Notes: generated from the letters alone by a model not told the origin. A DNA stretch of 35,937 nt from Clostridia bacterium (GCA_017449935.1 JAFSYP010000063.1:1-35937), one strand, 5' to 3'; numbered from the stretch's first letter, positions 7,716-17,219 are shown. Numbers and translations: made by a program.

Positions 7716-8180
7716 ATGTATTATTTTGCACTGATGGGTTTGGGCGGAACTGCCGCCTCTTCCGGTTCGGGTACCGCGGCAAACGGTCAAAGCGGCGGCG
7801 TCGGCATGATCATTATGCTTGCCGGCATGTTTGCGGTGATGTACTTCCTGATGATTCGTCCGCAGAAGAAAAAGCAGAAGGAAGAACAGGCTATGCGCGA
7901 TAACATCTCCATCGGAGATGAGATCACCACCATCGGCGGCATCGTCGGCCGCGTCGTCACGGTAAAGGACGACAGTCTCATCATCGAGACGGGCGCCGAC
8001 CGCAACAAGATGAAGATCACGCGCTGGGCTGTCGGCAGCAACAACACGGCCAACGAAAAGCTCGAAGCCGAGCGTCAGGCTGCCAAGGATGCGGCCGAAG
8101 CCGAGAAGCAGGCCAAAATGGAAGAAAGCAGACAGAACAGCGAAGCGCGCAGAAAGAAGAGCAAGAAAAAGGACGACTGA
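7716..8180 (+). CDS. yajC: Preprotein translocase subunit YajC
   Basis: YajC is a small single-pass membrane protein that associates with SecDF and the Sec translocon. The 154-residue product has a Gly/Ser-rich N-terminus, one membrane segment at about 29-47, and then the family hallmark IRPQKKKQKE at 47-56 and GDEITTIGGIVGRVV near 67-81. The tail from about 110 is an unusually long Lys/Glu/Ala stretch likely to be helical or coiled, so the protein exceeds the roughly 100 residues common for YajC. It has its own promoter. No secD or secF follows, unlike many genomes. Confidence 0.93.
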   Translation: MYYFALMGLGGTAASSGSGTAANGQSGGVGMIIMLAGMFAVMYFLMIRPQKKKQKEEQAMRDNISIGDEITTIGGIVGRVVTVKDDSLIIETGADRNKMKITRWAVGSNNTANEKLEAERQAAKDAAEAEKQAKMEESRQNSEARRKKSKKKDD

Positions 8181-8199
8181 TCCTGCATAAAACAACGCG

Positions 8200-8233
8200 C
8201 CCCCTCATAGGATGATACAAACCTATGAGGGGG
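8200..8233 (+). promoter_or_regulatory. Perfect 12-bp hairpin occluding the next gene's ribosome binding site
   Basis: CCCCCTCATAGG (8200-8211) and CCTATGAGGGGG (8222-8233) form a perfect stem with a 10-base loop. The right arm contains GAGGGGG, the only plausible ribosome site for the ATG at 8242. ATTTTATT follows, so it might also act as a weak yajC terminator. Confidence 0.75.
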
Positions 8234-8241
8234 ATTTTATT

Positions 8242-8664
8242 ATGGCTGCAAAAACAGTTGCGCACAAACCGAAGGCACGTTCGGACGTCGCTTTGCCGAT
8301 ACGCGCGCTCTGTCTGGCCGCCGCGGTCGGCGTTTTGCTGCTGTGCTTGACGCTGCTCGGTTCCGCGGCATTTTGCCTGCAAACGGATCAGGGATATACT
8401 GTGCTGACGATCTGCGCATACGGCTGCTGCACGGTTTCGGCGTTCGCGGCGGGATGCGTTGCGGGAAAACTGATCGGAAAGAGCGGATTGGTCAACGGAC
8501 TGCTCGCCGCTCTCGCACAGATCGTCGCGCTGCTGATCGTGTGTCTGGCGCTGTGCAAAGGCGTCGGCAGCGGATTTGCGCTCGCGTCCGCGCTGACGCT
8601 CGTCTGCGGCGCGACCGGAGGCGTCGTTGCGGTCAACCTGCGTCGGCGCAGAAGATACAAATGA
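8242..8664 (+). CDS. TIGR04086-type small membrane protein
   Basis: The 140-residue protein has four predicted membrane segments, at about residues 21-45, 52-75, 83-105 and 110-130, and a basic C-terminal end (RRRRRYK). Gene length, topology and position next to yajC match the TIGR04086 family of Clostridia, whose function is unknown. The ATG at 8242 follows GAGGGGG at 8 bases. An upstream in-frame ATG at 8212 lies in the loop of the hairpin and is rejected. The stop is only 7 bases from the convergent lysA stop. Confidence 0.8.
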   Translation: MAAKTVAHKPKARSDVALPIRALCLAAAVGVLLLCLTLLGSAAFCLQTDQGYTVLTICAYGCCTVSAFAAGCVAGKLIGKSGLVNGLLAALAQIVALLIVCLALCKGVGSGFALASALTLVCGATGGVVAVNLRRRRRYK

Positions 8665-8671
8665 ATAAAGG

Positions 8672-9970
8672 TTAAAGATCGCAGCGAATCAGATCGTCAA
8701 GCGTTTCGCCGCGAACGATCAAACGCGCCTTGCCGTCCCGAACCATGACCACAGGCGGCTTGCCGTTGCGGTTATAGTTGGACGCCATGGAGTAGTTGTA
8801 TGCGCCCGTGCAAAGGATCGCCAGCGTGTCGCCCGGCTGCACCGGCTGGATCGCCGTATGCTCCTGGATCAGATCGCCGCTCTCGCAGCATTTGCCCGCG
8901 ATCGTGACGACGCTTGTCCGCGCATCGCCGGCACGGTCGGCACAGACCGCCTCATACTCCGCCTGATACAGGATATACCGCGGGTTGTCAAACATGCCGC
9001 CGTCCATACAAACGTACGTGCGCACGCCGGGGATCGTCTTGACCGAGCCGACGGTGTAGAGCGTCAGACCGGCGTCGCCGACGATGCTGCGTCCCGGCTC
9101 GATATAGATAAACGGAACGGGGATGCCGAGTTTTTCGGCATAGCCGCGGATGAACGCGCCCGCGCGGTCCATGTATTTTTCGGAAAGCGGCGTGGGATCG
9201 GTTTCGCGATAGCGGATCGCAAAGCCGCCGCCGAGATTCAGCTCCGAAAGCGATATACTGTACTGTGTCCGCATTTGCGCCATGAAATCAAGCATCACGC
9301 GCGCGGCTTCGATGAACGGCTCGTCGTCAAAGATCTGCGAGCCGATATGGCAGTGAAGTCCCGTCAGATGCACGTTCCGCATCGCCGCGGCACGCTGCAC
9401 GGCGTCCTGCGCTTCGCCTGTTTCGAGCGCGAAGCCGAACTTCGAGTCGATCTGGCCGGTGCGGATGAACTCATGCGTATGCGCTTCCACGCCGGGCTTG
9501 ATGCGCAGCAGAACGTCGACCGTCTTATTCTGCTGTCCGGCAATATATTCCAGATGCTCCAGCTCCGGCAGGTTGTCCACGATCACACGGCCGACGCCGT
9601 ACTCCACGGCCATCGTCAGCTCCCGGAGAGTTTTGTTGTTGCCGTGGAAACAGATCTTGTCCATCGGGAATCCGACGGAATGCGCCGTATACAGTTCGCC
9701 GCCGGACACGACGTCCAGTCCGATACCCTCATCCATACAGATGCGGCACAGCTCCTTGCAGCAAAGCGCTTTACTGGCGTACAGGACAAGCCCGCCTTCG
9801 GGATAGTTGCGGCAAATGGACGACGCGTACGCGCGGCAATTGCGGCGTATCTTATCCTCGTCCAGCACATATACTGGCGTGCCGTATTCCTGCGCGATCT
9901 TCAGCGTGTCTACGCCGCCGATTGTCAAATGATTCTCTGCGTTGACCGAAAAACTGTCTGACAAAAACAT
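8672..9970 (-). CDS. lysA: Diaminopimelate decarboxylase
   Basis: LysA decarboxylates meso-diaminopimelate to lysine with pyridoxal phosphate, the last step of the pathway begun by the asd-dapA-dapB operon. The 432-residue product has the PLP lysine at 67 in YASKAL, HCHIGSQI, the LNLGGGFAIRY glycine loop, EPGRSIV, and the CCESGD motif that supplies the partner-subunit cysteine. The ATG at 9970 follows GGGGGAGAGA. It lies 14 bases downstream of ysxC and so probably shares the lon-ysxC transcript. Confidence 0.97.
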   Translation of the reverse strand: MFLSDSFSVNAENHLTIGGVDTLKIAQEYGTPVYVLDEDKIRRNCRAYASSICRNYPEGGLVLYASKALCCKELCRICMDEGIGLDVVSGGELYTAHSVGFPMDKICFHGNNKTLRELTMAVEYGVGRVIVDNLPELEHLEYIAGQQNKTVDVLLRIKPGVEAHTHEFIRTGQIDSKFGFALETGEAQDAVQRAAAMRNVHLTGLHCHIGSQIFDDEPFIEAARVMLDFMAQMRTQYSISLSELNLGGGFAIRYRETDPTPLSEKYMDRAGAFIRGYAEKLGIPVPFIYIEPGRSIVGDAGLTLYTVGSVKTIPGVRTYVCMDGGMFDNPRYILYQAEYEAVCADRAGDARTSVVTIAGKCCESGDLIQEHTAIQPVQPGDTLAILCTGAYNYSMASNYNRNGKPPVVMVRDGKARLIVRGETLDDLIRCDL

Positions 9971-9984
9971 TCTCTCTCCCCCTT

Positions 9985-10563
9985 TTATATGGCTTTTTCG
10001 ATTGCCTCTTTCAGTTCGGGGACGCCTGTCCCCTTCAGCGCCGAAAACGCAACGACGGCAAGCGGATGAAAGCCATCCAGCTCTTCTCCGATCTGTGCCA
10101 TACGTTTTGCCGTTTCGGTCTTGTTCAGTTTATCCGACTTCGTCATCACGACAAGATACGGGATCTGCCGCTGCTCCAGAAAGTCGAGCATATTCCGGTC
10201 GTCCAGTGTGATCGGATGACGCATATCCGTCAACTGAACGACAAGACGGATGTCGCGTCCGGAAGTAAAATAGTACTCCATAAGCTCGGCCCAGCGTTTC
10301 TTTTCGCTCTGCGAGATCTTCGCGTATCCGTACCCCGGAAGATCGACGAAGCGCACGCCGTCGCCTTTGAAAAAATTGATCGTCGCGGTCTTGCCCGGCA
10401 CGGAGCTGACGCGCGCAAGATTCTTTCGCCCAAGCAGCCGATTGAGCAGCGACGACTTGCCGACGTTGCTGCGTCCGGCAAAGACAATCTCCGGCATTTC
10501 GGATGGGTTCAGCTGCGCCGATACGCCGAAAGACGTTTCAAACTGAAAAGACTCGTACTTCAT
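9985..10563 (-). CDS. ysxC: Ribosome biogenesis GTPase YsxC/EngB (YihA)
   Basis: This is an essential GTPase for late assembly of the large ribosomal subunit. The 192-residue product has G1 at 30-37 (GRSNVGKS), G2 threonine in PGKTATINFF, G3 DLPGYGYA at 74-81, G4 TKSDK and G5 SALKGTG. The ATG at 10563 overlaps the lon stop codon in an ATGA arrangement, implying translational coupling. lon-ysxC adjacency is standard in Firmicutes. Confidence 0.96.
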   Translation of the reverse strand: MKYESFQFETSFGVSAQLNPSEMPEIVFAGRSNVGKSSLLNRLLGRKNLARVSSVPGKTATINFFKGDGVRFVDLPGYGYAKISQSEKKRWAELMEYYFTSGRDIRLVVQLTDMRHPITLDDRNMLDFLEQRQIPYLVVMTKSDKLNKTETAKRMAQIGEELDGFHPLAVVAFSALKGTGVPELKEAIEKAI

Positions 10564-12980
10564 GCGCGTTCCCCCGTCGGCTGGATCGTGCGGTGTACGC
10601 GCGTATGGGGCTGCGGCGCGGTGCGGGAAACGGGACGGTCGACGGCGGTCGTATGCGTAATCGGAACGAGCGCCGTATCCAGCACGGCCGTCAAATCATT
10701 GACGGGCACAAAGGTCAGCATATCGCGTACCTTGGCGTCGACGTCCTGAAGATCGCATTCATTCTCCTTCGGAATAATGACCGTGGAGATGCCGGCACGG
10801 TACGCCGCCATCGTCTTTTCACGCAGGCCGCCGATCGGCAGGACTCTGCCGTTCAGCGTGATCTCGCCTGTCATCGCGACCGTTCCGCGAACCGCGCGGC
10901 CGGACAGCGCGGAGACGAGCGCCGTCGTCATCGTGACGCCTGCCGACGGTCCGTCCTTCGGGACGGCGCCCTCGGGCGCATGGATGTGTATATCCTTCGT
11001 CTTGTAAAAATCTGTCGGAATGCCGTATTCAGCGGCGTGCGCGCGCACGAACGTCACGGCGGCTTTCGCGGATTCCTTCATCACGTCGCCGAGGGAGCCG
11101 GTCAGCTCCAGCTTTCCCGTGCCGTCCAGCACGGCGGCCTCCACCTGCAGCATCTCTCCGCCGACGGCGGTCCATGCCAAGCCGTTGACGACGCCGACCG
11201 AATCCTGCAGCAACGTCGTATCGTTTTTATACCGCATGGGGCCGAGCATCTGCGGCAGATCCTCCGCGCGCACCACGACCTTTTCCGTGCCCTGCGCGAT
11301 CTGCATACACGCCTTGCGGCAAAGCGACGCGATCTCCCGTTCAAGCGTGCGGACGCCGGATTCTTTCGTATACCCTTCGATCAGCGCGTGGATGGCGTCG
11401 TCGCGCACGCGCAGCGTCTTTGCGGAAAGGCCGTGCCGTCCCAGCTGGCGCGGGATCAGATGTTTTTTTGCGATCTGGAATTTCTCTTCGTGCGTATAGC
11501 TCGGCAGCTCGATCACCTCCATGCGGTCGAGCAGCGGCTGCGGGATCGCGGAGCGGTCGTTGGCCGTCGTGATGAAAAATACGCGGCTCAGATCGAACGG
11601 GATCTCGATATAATGGTCGCGAAAAGAGAAATTCTGCGCGCTGTCCAGAACCTCAAGCAGCGCCGACGACGGGTCGCCCTTATAGTCGTTGCCGAGCTTG
11701 TCCACCTCGTCCAAAAGCATCAGCGGGTTCGCGGAACCGGCCGTCTGCATGGCGGCAAGAATGCGGCCGGGCATGGAGCCGATATACGTCTTGCGGTGGC
11801 CGCGGATCTCTGCTTCGTCATGGACGCCGCCGAGAGAAATGCGCACGTATTTTCTACCCATCGCTTCGGCAACGGAGCGCGCGATCGACGTCTTGCCGAC
11901 GCCGGGCGGGCCGACCAGACACAGGATCTGCCCCTGAATATCCGGCGAGAGCTTTCGCACGGCAAGCGTTTCGAGAATGCGTTCTTTGACCTTATCCATA
12001 CCGTAATGATCGCGGTCCAATACGCGGCGGGCGGCACGGACGTCAAGCTTATCCTTGGTATATGTATTCCACGGCAGCGCGAGAACCGTCTCCAGATAGG
12101 CGCGCGACACCGCGTTTTCCGGCGACTGCGGCGACGATCTGTCCATCCGGTCGCATTCGCGCAGCAGCTTTTTTTCCGCGTCCTCGGAAAGGCCGAGCGC
12201 ACGGATCTTTTCACGAAACTGCTGCGTTTCCTCCTCCGAAGATATGCCATCGCCCAATTCGCCGGAGATGATACGCATTTGTTCGCGCAGATAATACTCG
12301 CGCTGATTTTTGTCCAGCTGCTCCTGTACTTTGTCGTTGATGTCGTCTTCGATCTCCATCAAACGGCATTCGCGCTCGAGCAGCACGCACAGCTTTTCGA
12401 GCCGTTTTGCGGGATTCAGCTCCTCCAAAAGCGGCTGCTTGTCCGTGTATTCGAGCATGATGTTTCCGGCTATGTAATCCGAGAGCTTGGCCGCTTCCTT
12501 TTCGGCGATCACCGTCAGCACGATGTCCACGGGAAGATCCGGGACAGCCTGCGCATAGGCGTCAAATCTCTCCTTGACCTGGCGGAACAGCGCGAGCATA
12601 CGCGTGCGCGTGTCCTTGCGGGAAAAGCTCATCGGGCACGGGGCGACCTGCGCCTGAAGAAACGGCTTGGTCTGCTCCATGGAAACGATGCGGCCGCGGC
12701 GAACGCCCTCGATCGCCACGCGTACGCCGTCGTCGCCCGGCAGCTTGAGAATATGACGAACCGTGGCGATCACGCCGATCTCAAAAATATCGTCGAGCGT
12801 CGGATCGTCTGTCTCGATCTGTTTCTGACAGACCAGAAATATCGAACGGTCGCCTGTCATCGCGGCCTTGAATGCGGCGATGGACTTCGGCCTGCCCACG
12901 TCAAAGTGTATCTGCGAGCCGGGAAAAACGACCAGACCGCGCAGCGCGACGATGGGCATTGTTGCAGTTGTTGTGTCCAT
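10560..12980 (-). CDS. lon: ATP-dependent protease Lon (LonA type)
   Basis: Lon unfolds and degrades damaged and regulatory proteins in the cytoplasm. With the start at 12980 the product has 806 residues: an N-terminal substrate domain, a coiled linker, AAA+ Walker A GPPGVGKT at 357-364, Walker B MLLDEVDK, and a C-terminal protease with catalytic Ser679 (PKDGPSAG) and Lys722 (LREKTMAA). The start is uncertain. ATG 12980 has only a weak AAAGAAAG site. ATG 13007 would add nine residues (MRLFFSKKD) but lies in the loop of a terminator hairpin. The last 30 residues are a basic, Pro/Thr-rich tail. Confidence 0.96.
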   Translation of the reverse strand: MDTTTATMPIVALRGLVVFPGSQIHFDVGRPKSIAAFKAAMTGDRSIFLVCQKQIETDDPTLDDIFEIGVIATVRHILKLPGDDGVRVAIEGVRRGRIVSMEQTKPFLQAQVAPCPMSFSRKDTRTRMLALFRQVKERFDAYAQAVPDLPVDIVLTVIAEKEAAKLSDYIAGNIMLEYTDKQPLLEELNPAKRLEKLCVLLERECRLMEIEDDINDKVQEQLDKNQREYYLREQMRIISGELGDGISSEEETQQFREKIRALGLSEDAEKKLLRECDRMDRSSPQSPENAVSRAYLETVLALPWNTYTKDKLDVRAARRVLDRDHYGMDKVKERILETLAVRKLSPDIQGQILCLVGPPGVGKTSIARSVAEAMGRKYVRISLGGVHDEAEIRGHRKTYIGSMPGRILAAMQTAGSANPLMLLDEVDKLGNDYKGDPSSALLEVLDSAQNFSFRDHYIEIPFDLSRVFFITTANDRSAIPQPLLDRMEVIELPSYTHEEKFQIAKKHLIPRQLGRHGLSAKTLRVRDDAIHALIEGYTKESGVRTLEREIASLCRKACMQIAQGTEKVVVRAEDLPQMLGPMRYKNDTTLLQDSVGVVNGLAWTAVGGEMLQVEAAVLDGTGKLELTGSLGDVMKESAKAAVTFVRAHAAEYGIPTDFYKTKDIHIHAPEGAVPKDGPSAGVTMTTALVSALSGRAVRGTVAMTGEITLNGRVLPIGGLREKTMAAYRAGISTVIIPKENECDLQDVDAKVRDMLTFVPVNDLTAVLDTALVPITHTTAVDRPVSRTAPQPHTRVHRTIQPTGERA

Positions 12981-12991
12981 ATCTTTCTTTG

Positions 12992-13025
12992 AAAAAAAGA
13001 GGCGCATCGTCTACGTCTCTTTTTT
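12992..13025 (-). terminator. Intrinsic terminator between clpX and lon
   Basis: On the minus strand AAAAAAGAGACG (13014-13025) pairs with CGCCTCTTTTTT (12993-13004), with one wobble and a 9-base loop. Seven T residues follow (12992-12998). The stem is symmetrical enough to work in both directions. It ends only about a dozen bases before the lon ATG. Confidence 0.75.
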
Positions 13026-13040
13026 ATCCCTTCACTTTTT

Positions 13041-14366
13041 TCAGGAAACCGAGCTTTTGCGCAGCTTCGTTTTCACGCCGGTATAGCGTTTTTCCGCCGG
13101 CGCCGGCCTCTTTTTGAGCGGATCGCGCTCGATGACCGGCTGCTCGCCGTCCGAAACGCATCCGGCCGTGATCAGCACCTTCGTAACGGTTTCGTCCGAC
13201 GGCACGGAATACATATACGGCATCAGCACGTTCTCCATGATCGAACGCAGTCCCCTCGCGCCGGTCTTCTTTTCGAGCGTCTTGTCGGCGATCGCCTCCA
13301 ATGCCGCGCGATCAAACTCCAGCTCGACCGTGTCCAGTGCAAACAACGCCTTATACTGCTTGGTCAAGGCGTTTTTCGGCTCGGTCAGTATGCGGATCAG
13401 CGCCTCGCGGTCCAGCTCCTCCAGCGTCGTGATGACCGGCAGACGGCCGACCAACTCCGGGATCAGGCCGAATTTGATAATATCCTGCTGGATAATCTGC
13501 GGCAGAAGCTCCGCCACGGAATACTCCTTTTTGTCGCGGATCTGCGCGCCGAATCCGAGCGCGGAACCGCCGATACGTTTTTCGATGATCTTTTCGATGC
13601 CGTCAAATGCGCCGCCGCAGATAAACAGGATGTTCGTCGTGTCGATCTGAATAAACTCCTGCTGCGGATGCTTGCGGCCTCCCTGCGGCGGAACGTTCGC
13701 GACCGTGCCTTCCACAATCTTCAGAAGCGCCTGCTGCACGCCTTCGCCGCTGACGTCGCGCGTGATGGACGCGTTCTCGGATTTGCGCGTGATCTTGTCG
13801 ATCTCGTCCACATAGATGATGCCGTGCTGCGCTCGCTCGACGTCGTAATCCGCAGCCTGGATCAGACGCAGCAGGATGTTTTCAACGTCCTCGCCGACGT
13901 AGCCTGCCTCGGTCAGCGTCGTCGCATCGGCGATCGCAAACGGGACGTCGAGGATCTTGGCAAGCGTCTGCGCGAGCATCGTCTTGCCGACGCCGGTCGG
14001 GCCGAGAAGAAGAATGTTGCTCTTCTGGATCTCGACGTCGTTGTCCGCGGCGGCCAGCACGCGCTTATAGTGGTTGTGCACGGCGACGCTCAGCGTCATC
14101 TTAGCCGCATCCTGCCCGATCACATATTCGTCGAGCATCGTCTTGATCTGCATCGGCTTCGGAAGATCGGCGAGACTCTTGGCCTTCTGCGCGCTCTTGC
14201 GCGTTCCGAAGGAATCGTCGTCGTCGATGATCGCTTCACAAAGCTCCACACATTCGTTACAGATATACACGCCGGGTCCGGCGATCAGCTTTTCGACCTG
14301 ATCCTGCGTTTTGCGGCAGAACGAACAGCAGATGTTTTTTTCAAAATGGTCGTCGTTTCTGGGCAT
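13041..14366 (-). CDS. clpX: ATP-dependent Clp protease ATPase subunit ClpX
   Basis: ClpX recognises, unfolds and feeds substrates into ClpP. The 441-residue product starts with the zinc-binding domain (Cys14, Cys17, Cys36, Cys39), then Walker A GPTGVGKT at 122-129, [11 protein letters not shown], Walker [23 protein letters not shown], the ClpP-contacting [10 protein letters not shown] loop (IGF equivalent) and sensor GARGLRS. The ATG at 14366 follows GAGGAG. It lies 24 bases after clpP, so both halves of the protease come from one message. The C-terminal 30 residues are basic and look unstructured. Confidence 0.97.
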   Translation of the reverse strand: MPRNDDHFEKNICCSFCRKTQDQVEKLIAGPGVYICNECVELCEAIIDDDDSFGTRKSAQKAKSLADLPKPMQIKTMLDEYVIGQDAAKMTLSVAVHNHYKRVLAAADNDVEIQKSNILLLGPTGVGKTMLAQTLAKILDVPFAIADATTLTEAGYVGEDVENILLRLIQAADYDVERAQHGIIYVDEIDKITRKSENASITRDVSGEGVQQALLKIVEGTVANVPPQGGRKHPQQEFIQIDTTNILFICGGAFDGIEKIIEKRIGGSALGFGAQIRDKKEYSVAELLPQIIQQDIIKFGLIPELVGRLPVITTLEELDREALIRILTEPKNALTKQYKALFALDTVELEFDRAALEAIADKTLEKKTGARGLRSIMENVLMPYMYSVPSDETVTKVLITAGCVSDGEQPVIERDPLKKRPAPAEKRYTGVKTKLRKSSVS

Positions 14367-14390
14367 AGTATTCTCCTCAGGGAAATCGGA

Positions 14391-14972
14391 TTATCTCTTA
14401 TACAGCACCTTATCCACAAGGCCGTATTCTTTCGCTTCCTCGGCGGACAGATAGTTGTCGCGCTCGGTATCGCGCGCGATCTCCTCGATGGATCTGCCGG
14501 TGTTTTCCGCCAGGATGCGGTTTAGCTTGTCGCGCGTGCGAAGGATATGATCGGCCACGATCTTGATCTCTGTCGCCTGTCCCTGCGCGCCGCCGAGCGG
14601 CTGATGGATCATGATCTCGCTGTTGGGCAGCGCGATGCGCTTGCCCCGTGCGCCGGAGGAAAGCAGAAACGCGCCCATGGACGCCGCCATACCCATGCAG
14701 ATCGTCGACACGTCGCACTTGACGTACTGCATCGTGTCATAGATCGCCATGCCGGCGCTTACGGAGCCGCCGGGGCTGTTGATATACAGGCTGATGTCTT
14801 TTTCGGGGTCCTGTCCTTCAAGGAAGAGAAGCTGTGCGACGACAAGACTTGCCGTGGCGTCGTTGACTTCGTCGGAAAGAACGATGATCCGATCGCTCAG
14901 AAGACGGGAAAAGATGTCGTAGGAACGCTCTCCCCGATTGGTTTGTTCAATAACGTACGGTACCAGTGCCAT
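14391..14972 (-). CDS. clpP: ATP-dependent Clp protease proteolytic subunit ClpP
   Basis: ClpP is the serine peptidase that forms the tetradecameric chamber used by ClpX. The 193-residue product has the triad Ser98 (GMAASMGA), His123 (MIHQPLGG) and Asp172 (ERDNYLS). The first residues, [20 protein letters not shown], match mature ClpP termini with almost no propeptide. ATG 14972 follows AAGGAGG at 8 bases; the upstream in-frame start at 15014 has none. Confidence 0.98.
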   Translation of the reverse strand: MALVPYVIEQTNRGERSYDIFSRLLSDRIIVLSDEVNDATASLVVAQLLFLEGQDPEKDISLYINSPGGSVSAGMAIYDTMQYVKCDVSTICMGMAASMGAFLLSSGARGKRIALPNSEIMIHQPLGGAQGQATEIKIVADHILRTRDKLNRILAENTGRSIEEIARDTERDNYLSAEEAKEYGLVDKVLYKR

Positions 14973-15018
14973 GGTAACGCCTCCTTTATTCACAGTGTAT
15001 TCGTTATACAGCAAGCCA

Positions 15019-15039
15019 TCCTGCTTTTTAAAAGCAGGA
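15019..15039. repeat. Short hairpin between tig and clpP
   Basis: TCCTGC (15019-15024) pairs with GCAGGA (15034-15039) across an A/T-rich loop that can itself pair. No T-run follows on the minus strand. It may protect an mRNA end in the 109-base gap between tig and clpP; nothing else is visible there. Confidence 0.45.
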
Positions 15040-15081
15040 CAGCCGCACCGTTCAAATTAGTATGATCCGCATCGCCGAAGA

Positions 15082-16404
15082 TTATTCCGCGGCGCCGTCA
15101 TCCTCCGTCGAAGCAGCCTCGTCGGCTTCCTTCACAACGGCATTTTCCTTGACGATGTTGATCGCTTTTTCACAAAGAATGTCGTTTTTGACGGAATCCG
15201 CCGTAAAGAAGCTCTTGACAGAGTCGGCAGACACGCCGTACGTCTCGGCGAGCCGGTTGTACTCGGCCTCAACGTCCTCGTCGGTCACTTCGATCCCCTC
15301 CGTCTGCGCGATCTTTTCCAGCGCCAGACGAACCTTGACCTGCTGCACGGCCTGCTCGTACATATCCTGCTCGAACTGCGACTTCTCGATGCCCATATAC
15401 ATCAGGTACATATCCAGATCAATGCCCTGCTGACCGATCCGACGGGAGAAGTTCTCCTTGTTTTCTTCCGCCTTGCGTTCATACATGACCTCGGGGATCT
15501 CTCCCTCGACACGGTCGGCCAGCTCCACAAGAAGCGCCTGCTCAAAATCGGCGTCCGCGTGGCCCTGCTTCTCTTTGAGAAGGTCGGCCTTGATGTTCGC
15601 CTTCAGCTCATCCAGCGTGTCGGCATCTTCGCTGACGTCCTTTGCAAACTCGTCGTCCAGCTCCGGCAGGATCTTTTCCTTCAGGCCGTTGATCTTACAA
15701 TGGAAAACGGCGTCCTTGCCGCTGAGCTCTTCGGCGTGATACTCTTCGGGAAAGGTTACGTTGACGTCAAACTCTTCGCCGATGCTGTGGCCGACGACCT
15801 GCTCTTCAAAGCCGGGAATAAACGAACCGGAACCGAGCTCCAGATCATGCGAACCCTTGCCGCCGTCGAACGGAACGCCGTCGACGCTGCCGTCATAGTC
15901 GATCGCCGCTGTGTCGCCCAGCTTCGCGGGGCGGTCCTCGATGTCCGTAATGGTCGCGTTGCGCTCGCGCATACGCGCGATCTGGCTGTCGACTTCTTCG
16001 TCCGTGACCTCCACGACGCGCTTCGCGGCCTCCAGTCCCTTGTACTGCGTGACCTCGATCTCCGGCTTCACCGTGACCCTCACAGTCATTTCCACGCCGT
16101 CGTCGCCGATCTCTTTGATCTCGAGATCGCTGATGTTCACGGCGTCGAGCTGCGCTTCCTTCACCGCGTCGTCCACAGAGGCAGGATACAGGCTCTCCAA
16201 TGCGTCGTCATAGAAAACGCCCTTGCCGTACATTGTTTCGATAATATGCTTCGGCGCCTTGCCCTTGCGGAAGCCGGGCACCGTGATATTCGTCTTTTTC
16301 TTGTTGTAAACGCGCAGGACAGCGGCTCTGAAGTCCTCGCCGCTGATGGTGATTTCGAGCTCATACACGTTTGTTTCGATCTTGTTGGATGCTTTCAGAC
16401 TCAT
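15082..16404 (-). CDS. tig: Trigger factor
   Basis: Trigger factor is the ribosome-bound chaperone and prolyl isomerase that meets nascent chains. The 440-residue product has the ribosome-docking signature VPGFRKGKAP near residues 42-51, an FKBP-like domain at about 155-240 (DYDGSVDGVPFDGG, GSGSFIPGFEE) and a long helical C-terminal domain ending in an acidic tail. ATG 16404 is chosen, with AAAGGA 10 bases upstream, giving the usual MSLKASNKIETN start. It leads the tig-clpP-clpX-lon order typical of Firmicutes. Confidence 0.96.
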   Translation of the reverse strand: MSLKASNKIETNVYELEITISGEDFRAAVLRVYNKKKTNITVPGFRKGKAPKHIIETMYGKGVFYDDALESLYPASVDDAVKEAQLDAVNISDLEIKEIGDDGVEMTVRVTVKPEIEVTQYKGLEAAKRVVEVTDEEVDSQIARMRERNATITDIEDRPAKLGDTAAIDYDGSVDGVPFDGGKGSHDLELGSGSFIPGFEEQVVGHSIGEEFDVNVTFPEEYHAEELSGKDAVFHCKINGLKEKILPELDDEFAKDVSEDADTLDELKANIKADLLKEKQGHADADFEQALLVELADRVEGEIPEVMYERKAEENKENFSRRIGQQGIDLDMYLMYMGIEKSQFEQDMYEQAVQQVKVRLALEKIAQTEGIEVTDEDVEAEYNRLAETYGVSADSVKSFFTADSVKNDILCEKAINIVKENAVVKEADEAASTEDDGAAE

Positions 16405-16468
16405 GTTGACCATTTCCTTTCCGATAAACAACGCTGCGGTGCAAAATACCGCAGTTTATATTTGATAT

Positions 16469-16497
16469 ATTATAGCATACCGTTCGGATGATTTCCA
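16469..16497 (-). promoter_or_regulatory. Candidate promoter for tig
   Basis: On the minus strand TGGAAA (16492-16497) and TATAAT (16469-16474) are separated by 17 bases. TGC precedes the -10 box, making it an extended -10. It lies 8 bases past the stop of the upstream phosphoesterase gene. Confidence 0.75.
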
Positions 16498-16504
16498 CTG
16501 TTTT

Positions 16505-17200
16505 TTAAAAAAACTCGATCAATTTCGGAAAAAACTGCAGCGCATCGCAGGAGATCAGCGTCAGACGGACGCCGTCCAGCTCTCCCTGCACCGCGCTGCG
16601 GCAGGACGCGCCGTGCAGATGCCCGTAATAACACCGGCGGACGCCGTTGCGGCGAAGCACGTCGTAGATCTCCGGACACCACGTACCGTCCGCATTGACA
16701 GGCGGATAGTGCAGGAAAACGATCGGTTCCTTTCCGGTCGCAGCCGCCGCGTCGATCGACATCTGCAGCCGTCCGGCTTCACGCAGCAGCACCTTTCGGT
16801 CCTCGTCGCTGCAGCTTTCCGCCAGCCAGCCGCGCGTTCCGCAGACGGCATACTCCCCCGCTTCGTACGCATTGTTGAACAGCACAAACAGCGTATCAAG
16901 CCCGTTTTGGGCAAAGCACGTTTCCGTCTTTTTGCGCGTCGACCACCAATAATCGTGGTTGCCCTTGAGAATGAGCTTGCGGCCGGGCAGCGTATGTAAA
17001 AACGCGAAGTCCGGCAGCGTCTGCGCAAGATCCATTCCCCAGGAAATGTCCCCCGCGATCACCACGGTGTCCTGCGCCTGTACGACCGCGCGCCAATTAT
17101 CGGCAAGCCGTGCTTCGTAATCCTGCCAGCCGCGAAAAACGTCCATCGGCTTATCCGTGCCGAAGGAGAGATGCGTATCGGCAATGGCGAACAGTGACAC
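16505..17200 (-). CDS. Calcineurin-like metallophosphoesterase
   Basis: The 231-residue protein has all the blocks of a binuclear metal phosphoesterase: DTH at 8-10, GDISWG, GNHDYWW, a histidine in FLHYPP, and YGHLHG. It is soluble, with no signal peptide. Substrates in this family range from nucleotides to phosphoproteins, so none is assigned. The start is a GTG at 17200, supported by AAAGGATAAGGA upstream and by the DTH motif sitting at the expected distance. It follows thrC by 19 bases. Confidence 0.88.
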   Translation of the reverse strand: MSLFAIADTHLSFGTDKPMDVFRGWQDYEARLADNWRAVVQAQDTVVIAGDISWGMDLAQTLPDFAFLHTLPGRKLILKGNHDYWWSTRKKTETCFAQNGLDTLFVLFNNAYEAGEYAVCGTRGWLAESCSDEDRKVLLREAGRLQMSIDAAAATGKEPIVFLHYPPVNADGTWCPEIYDVLRRNGVRRCYYGHLHGASCRSAVQGELDGVRLTLISCDALQFFPKLIEFF

Positions 17201-17219
17201 TTTCCTTATCCTTTCCCGA

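Noticed and set aside
10503-12992. 829-residue open frame on the plus strand opposite lon
   Set aside because: It is an antisense shadow of lon. The translation is Arg/His-rich and has no recognisable domain.
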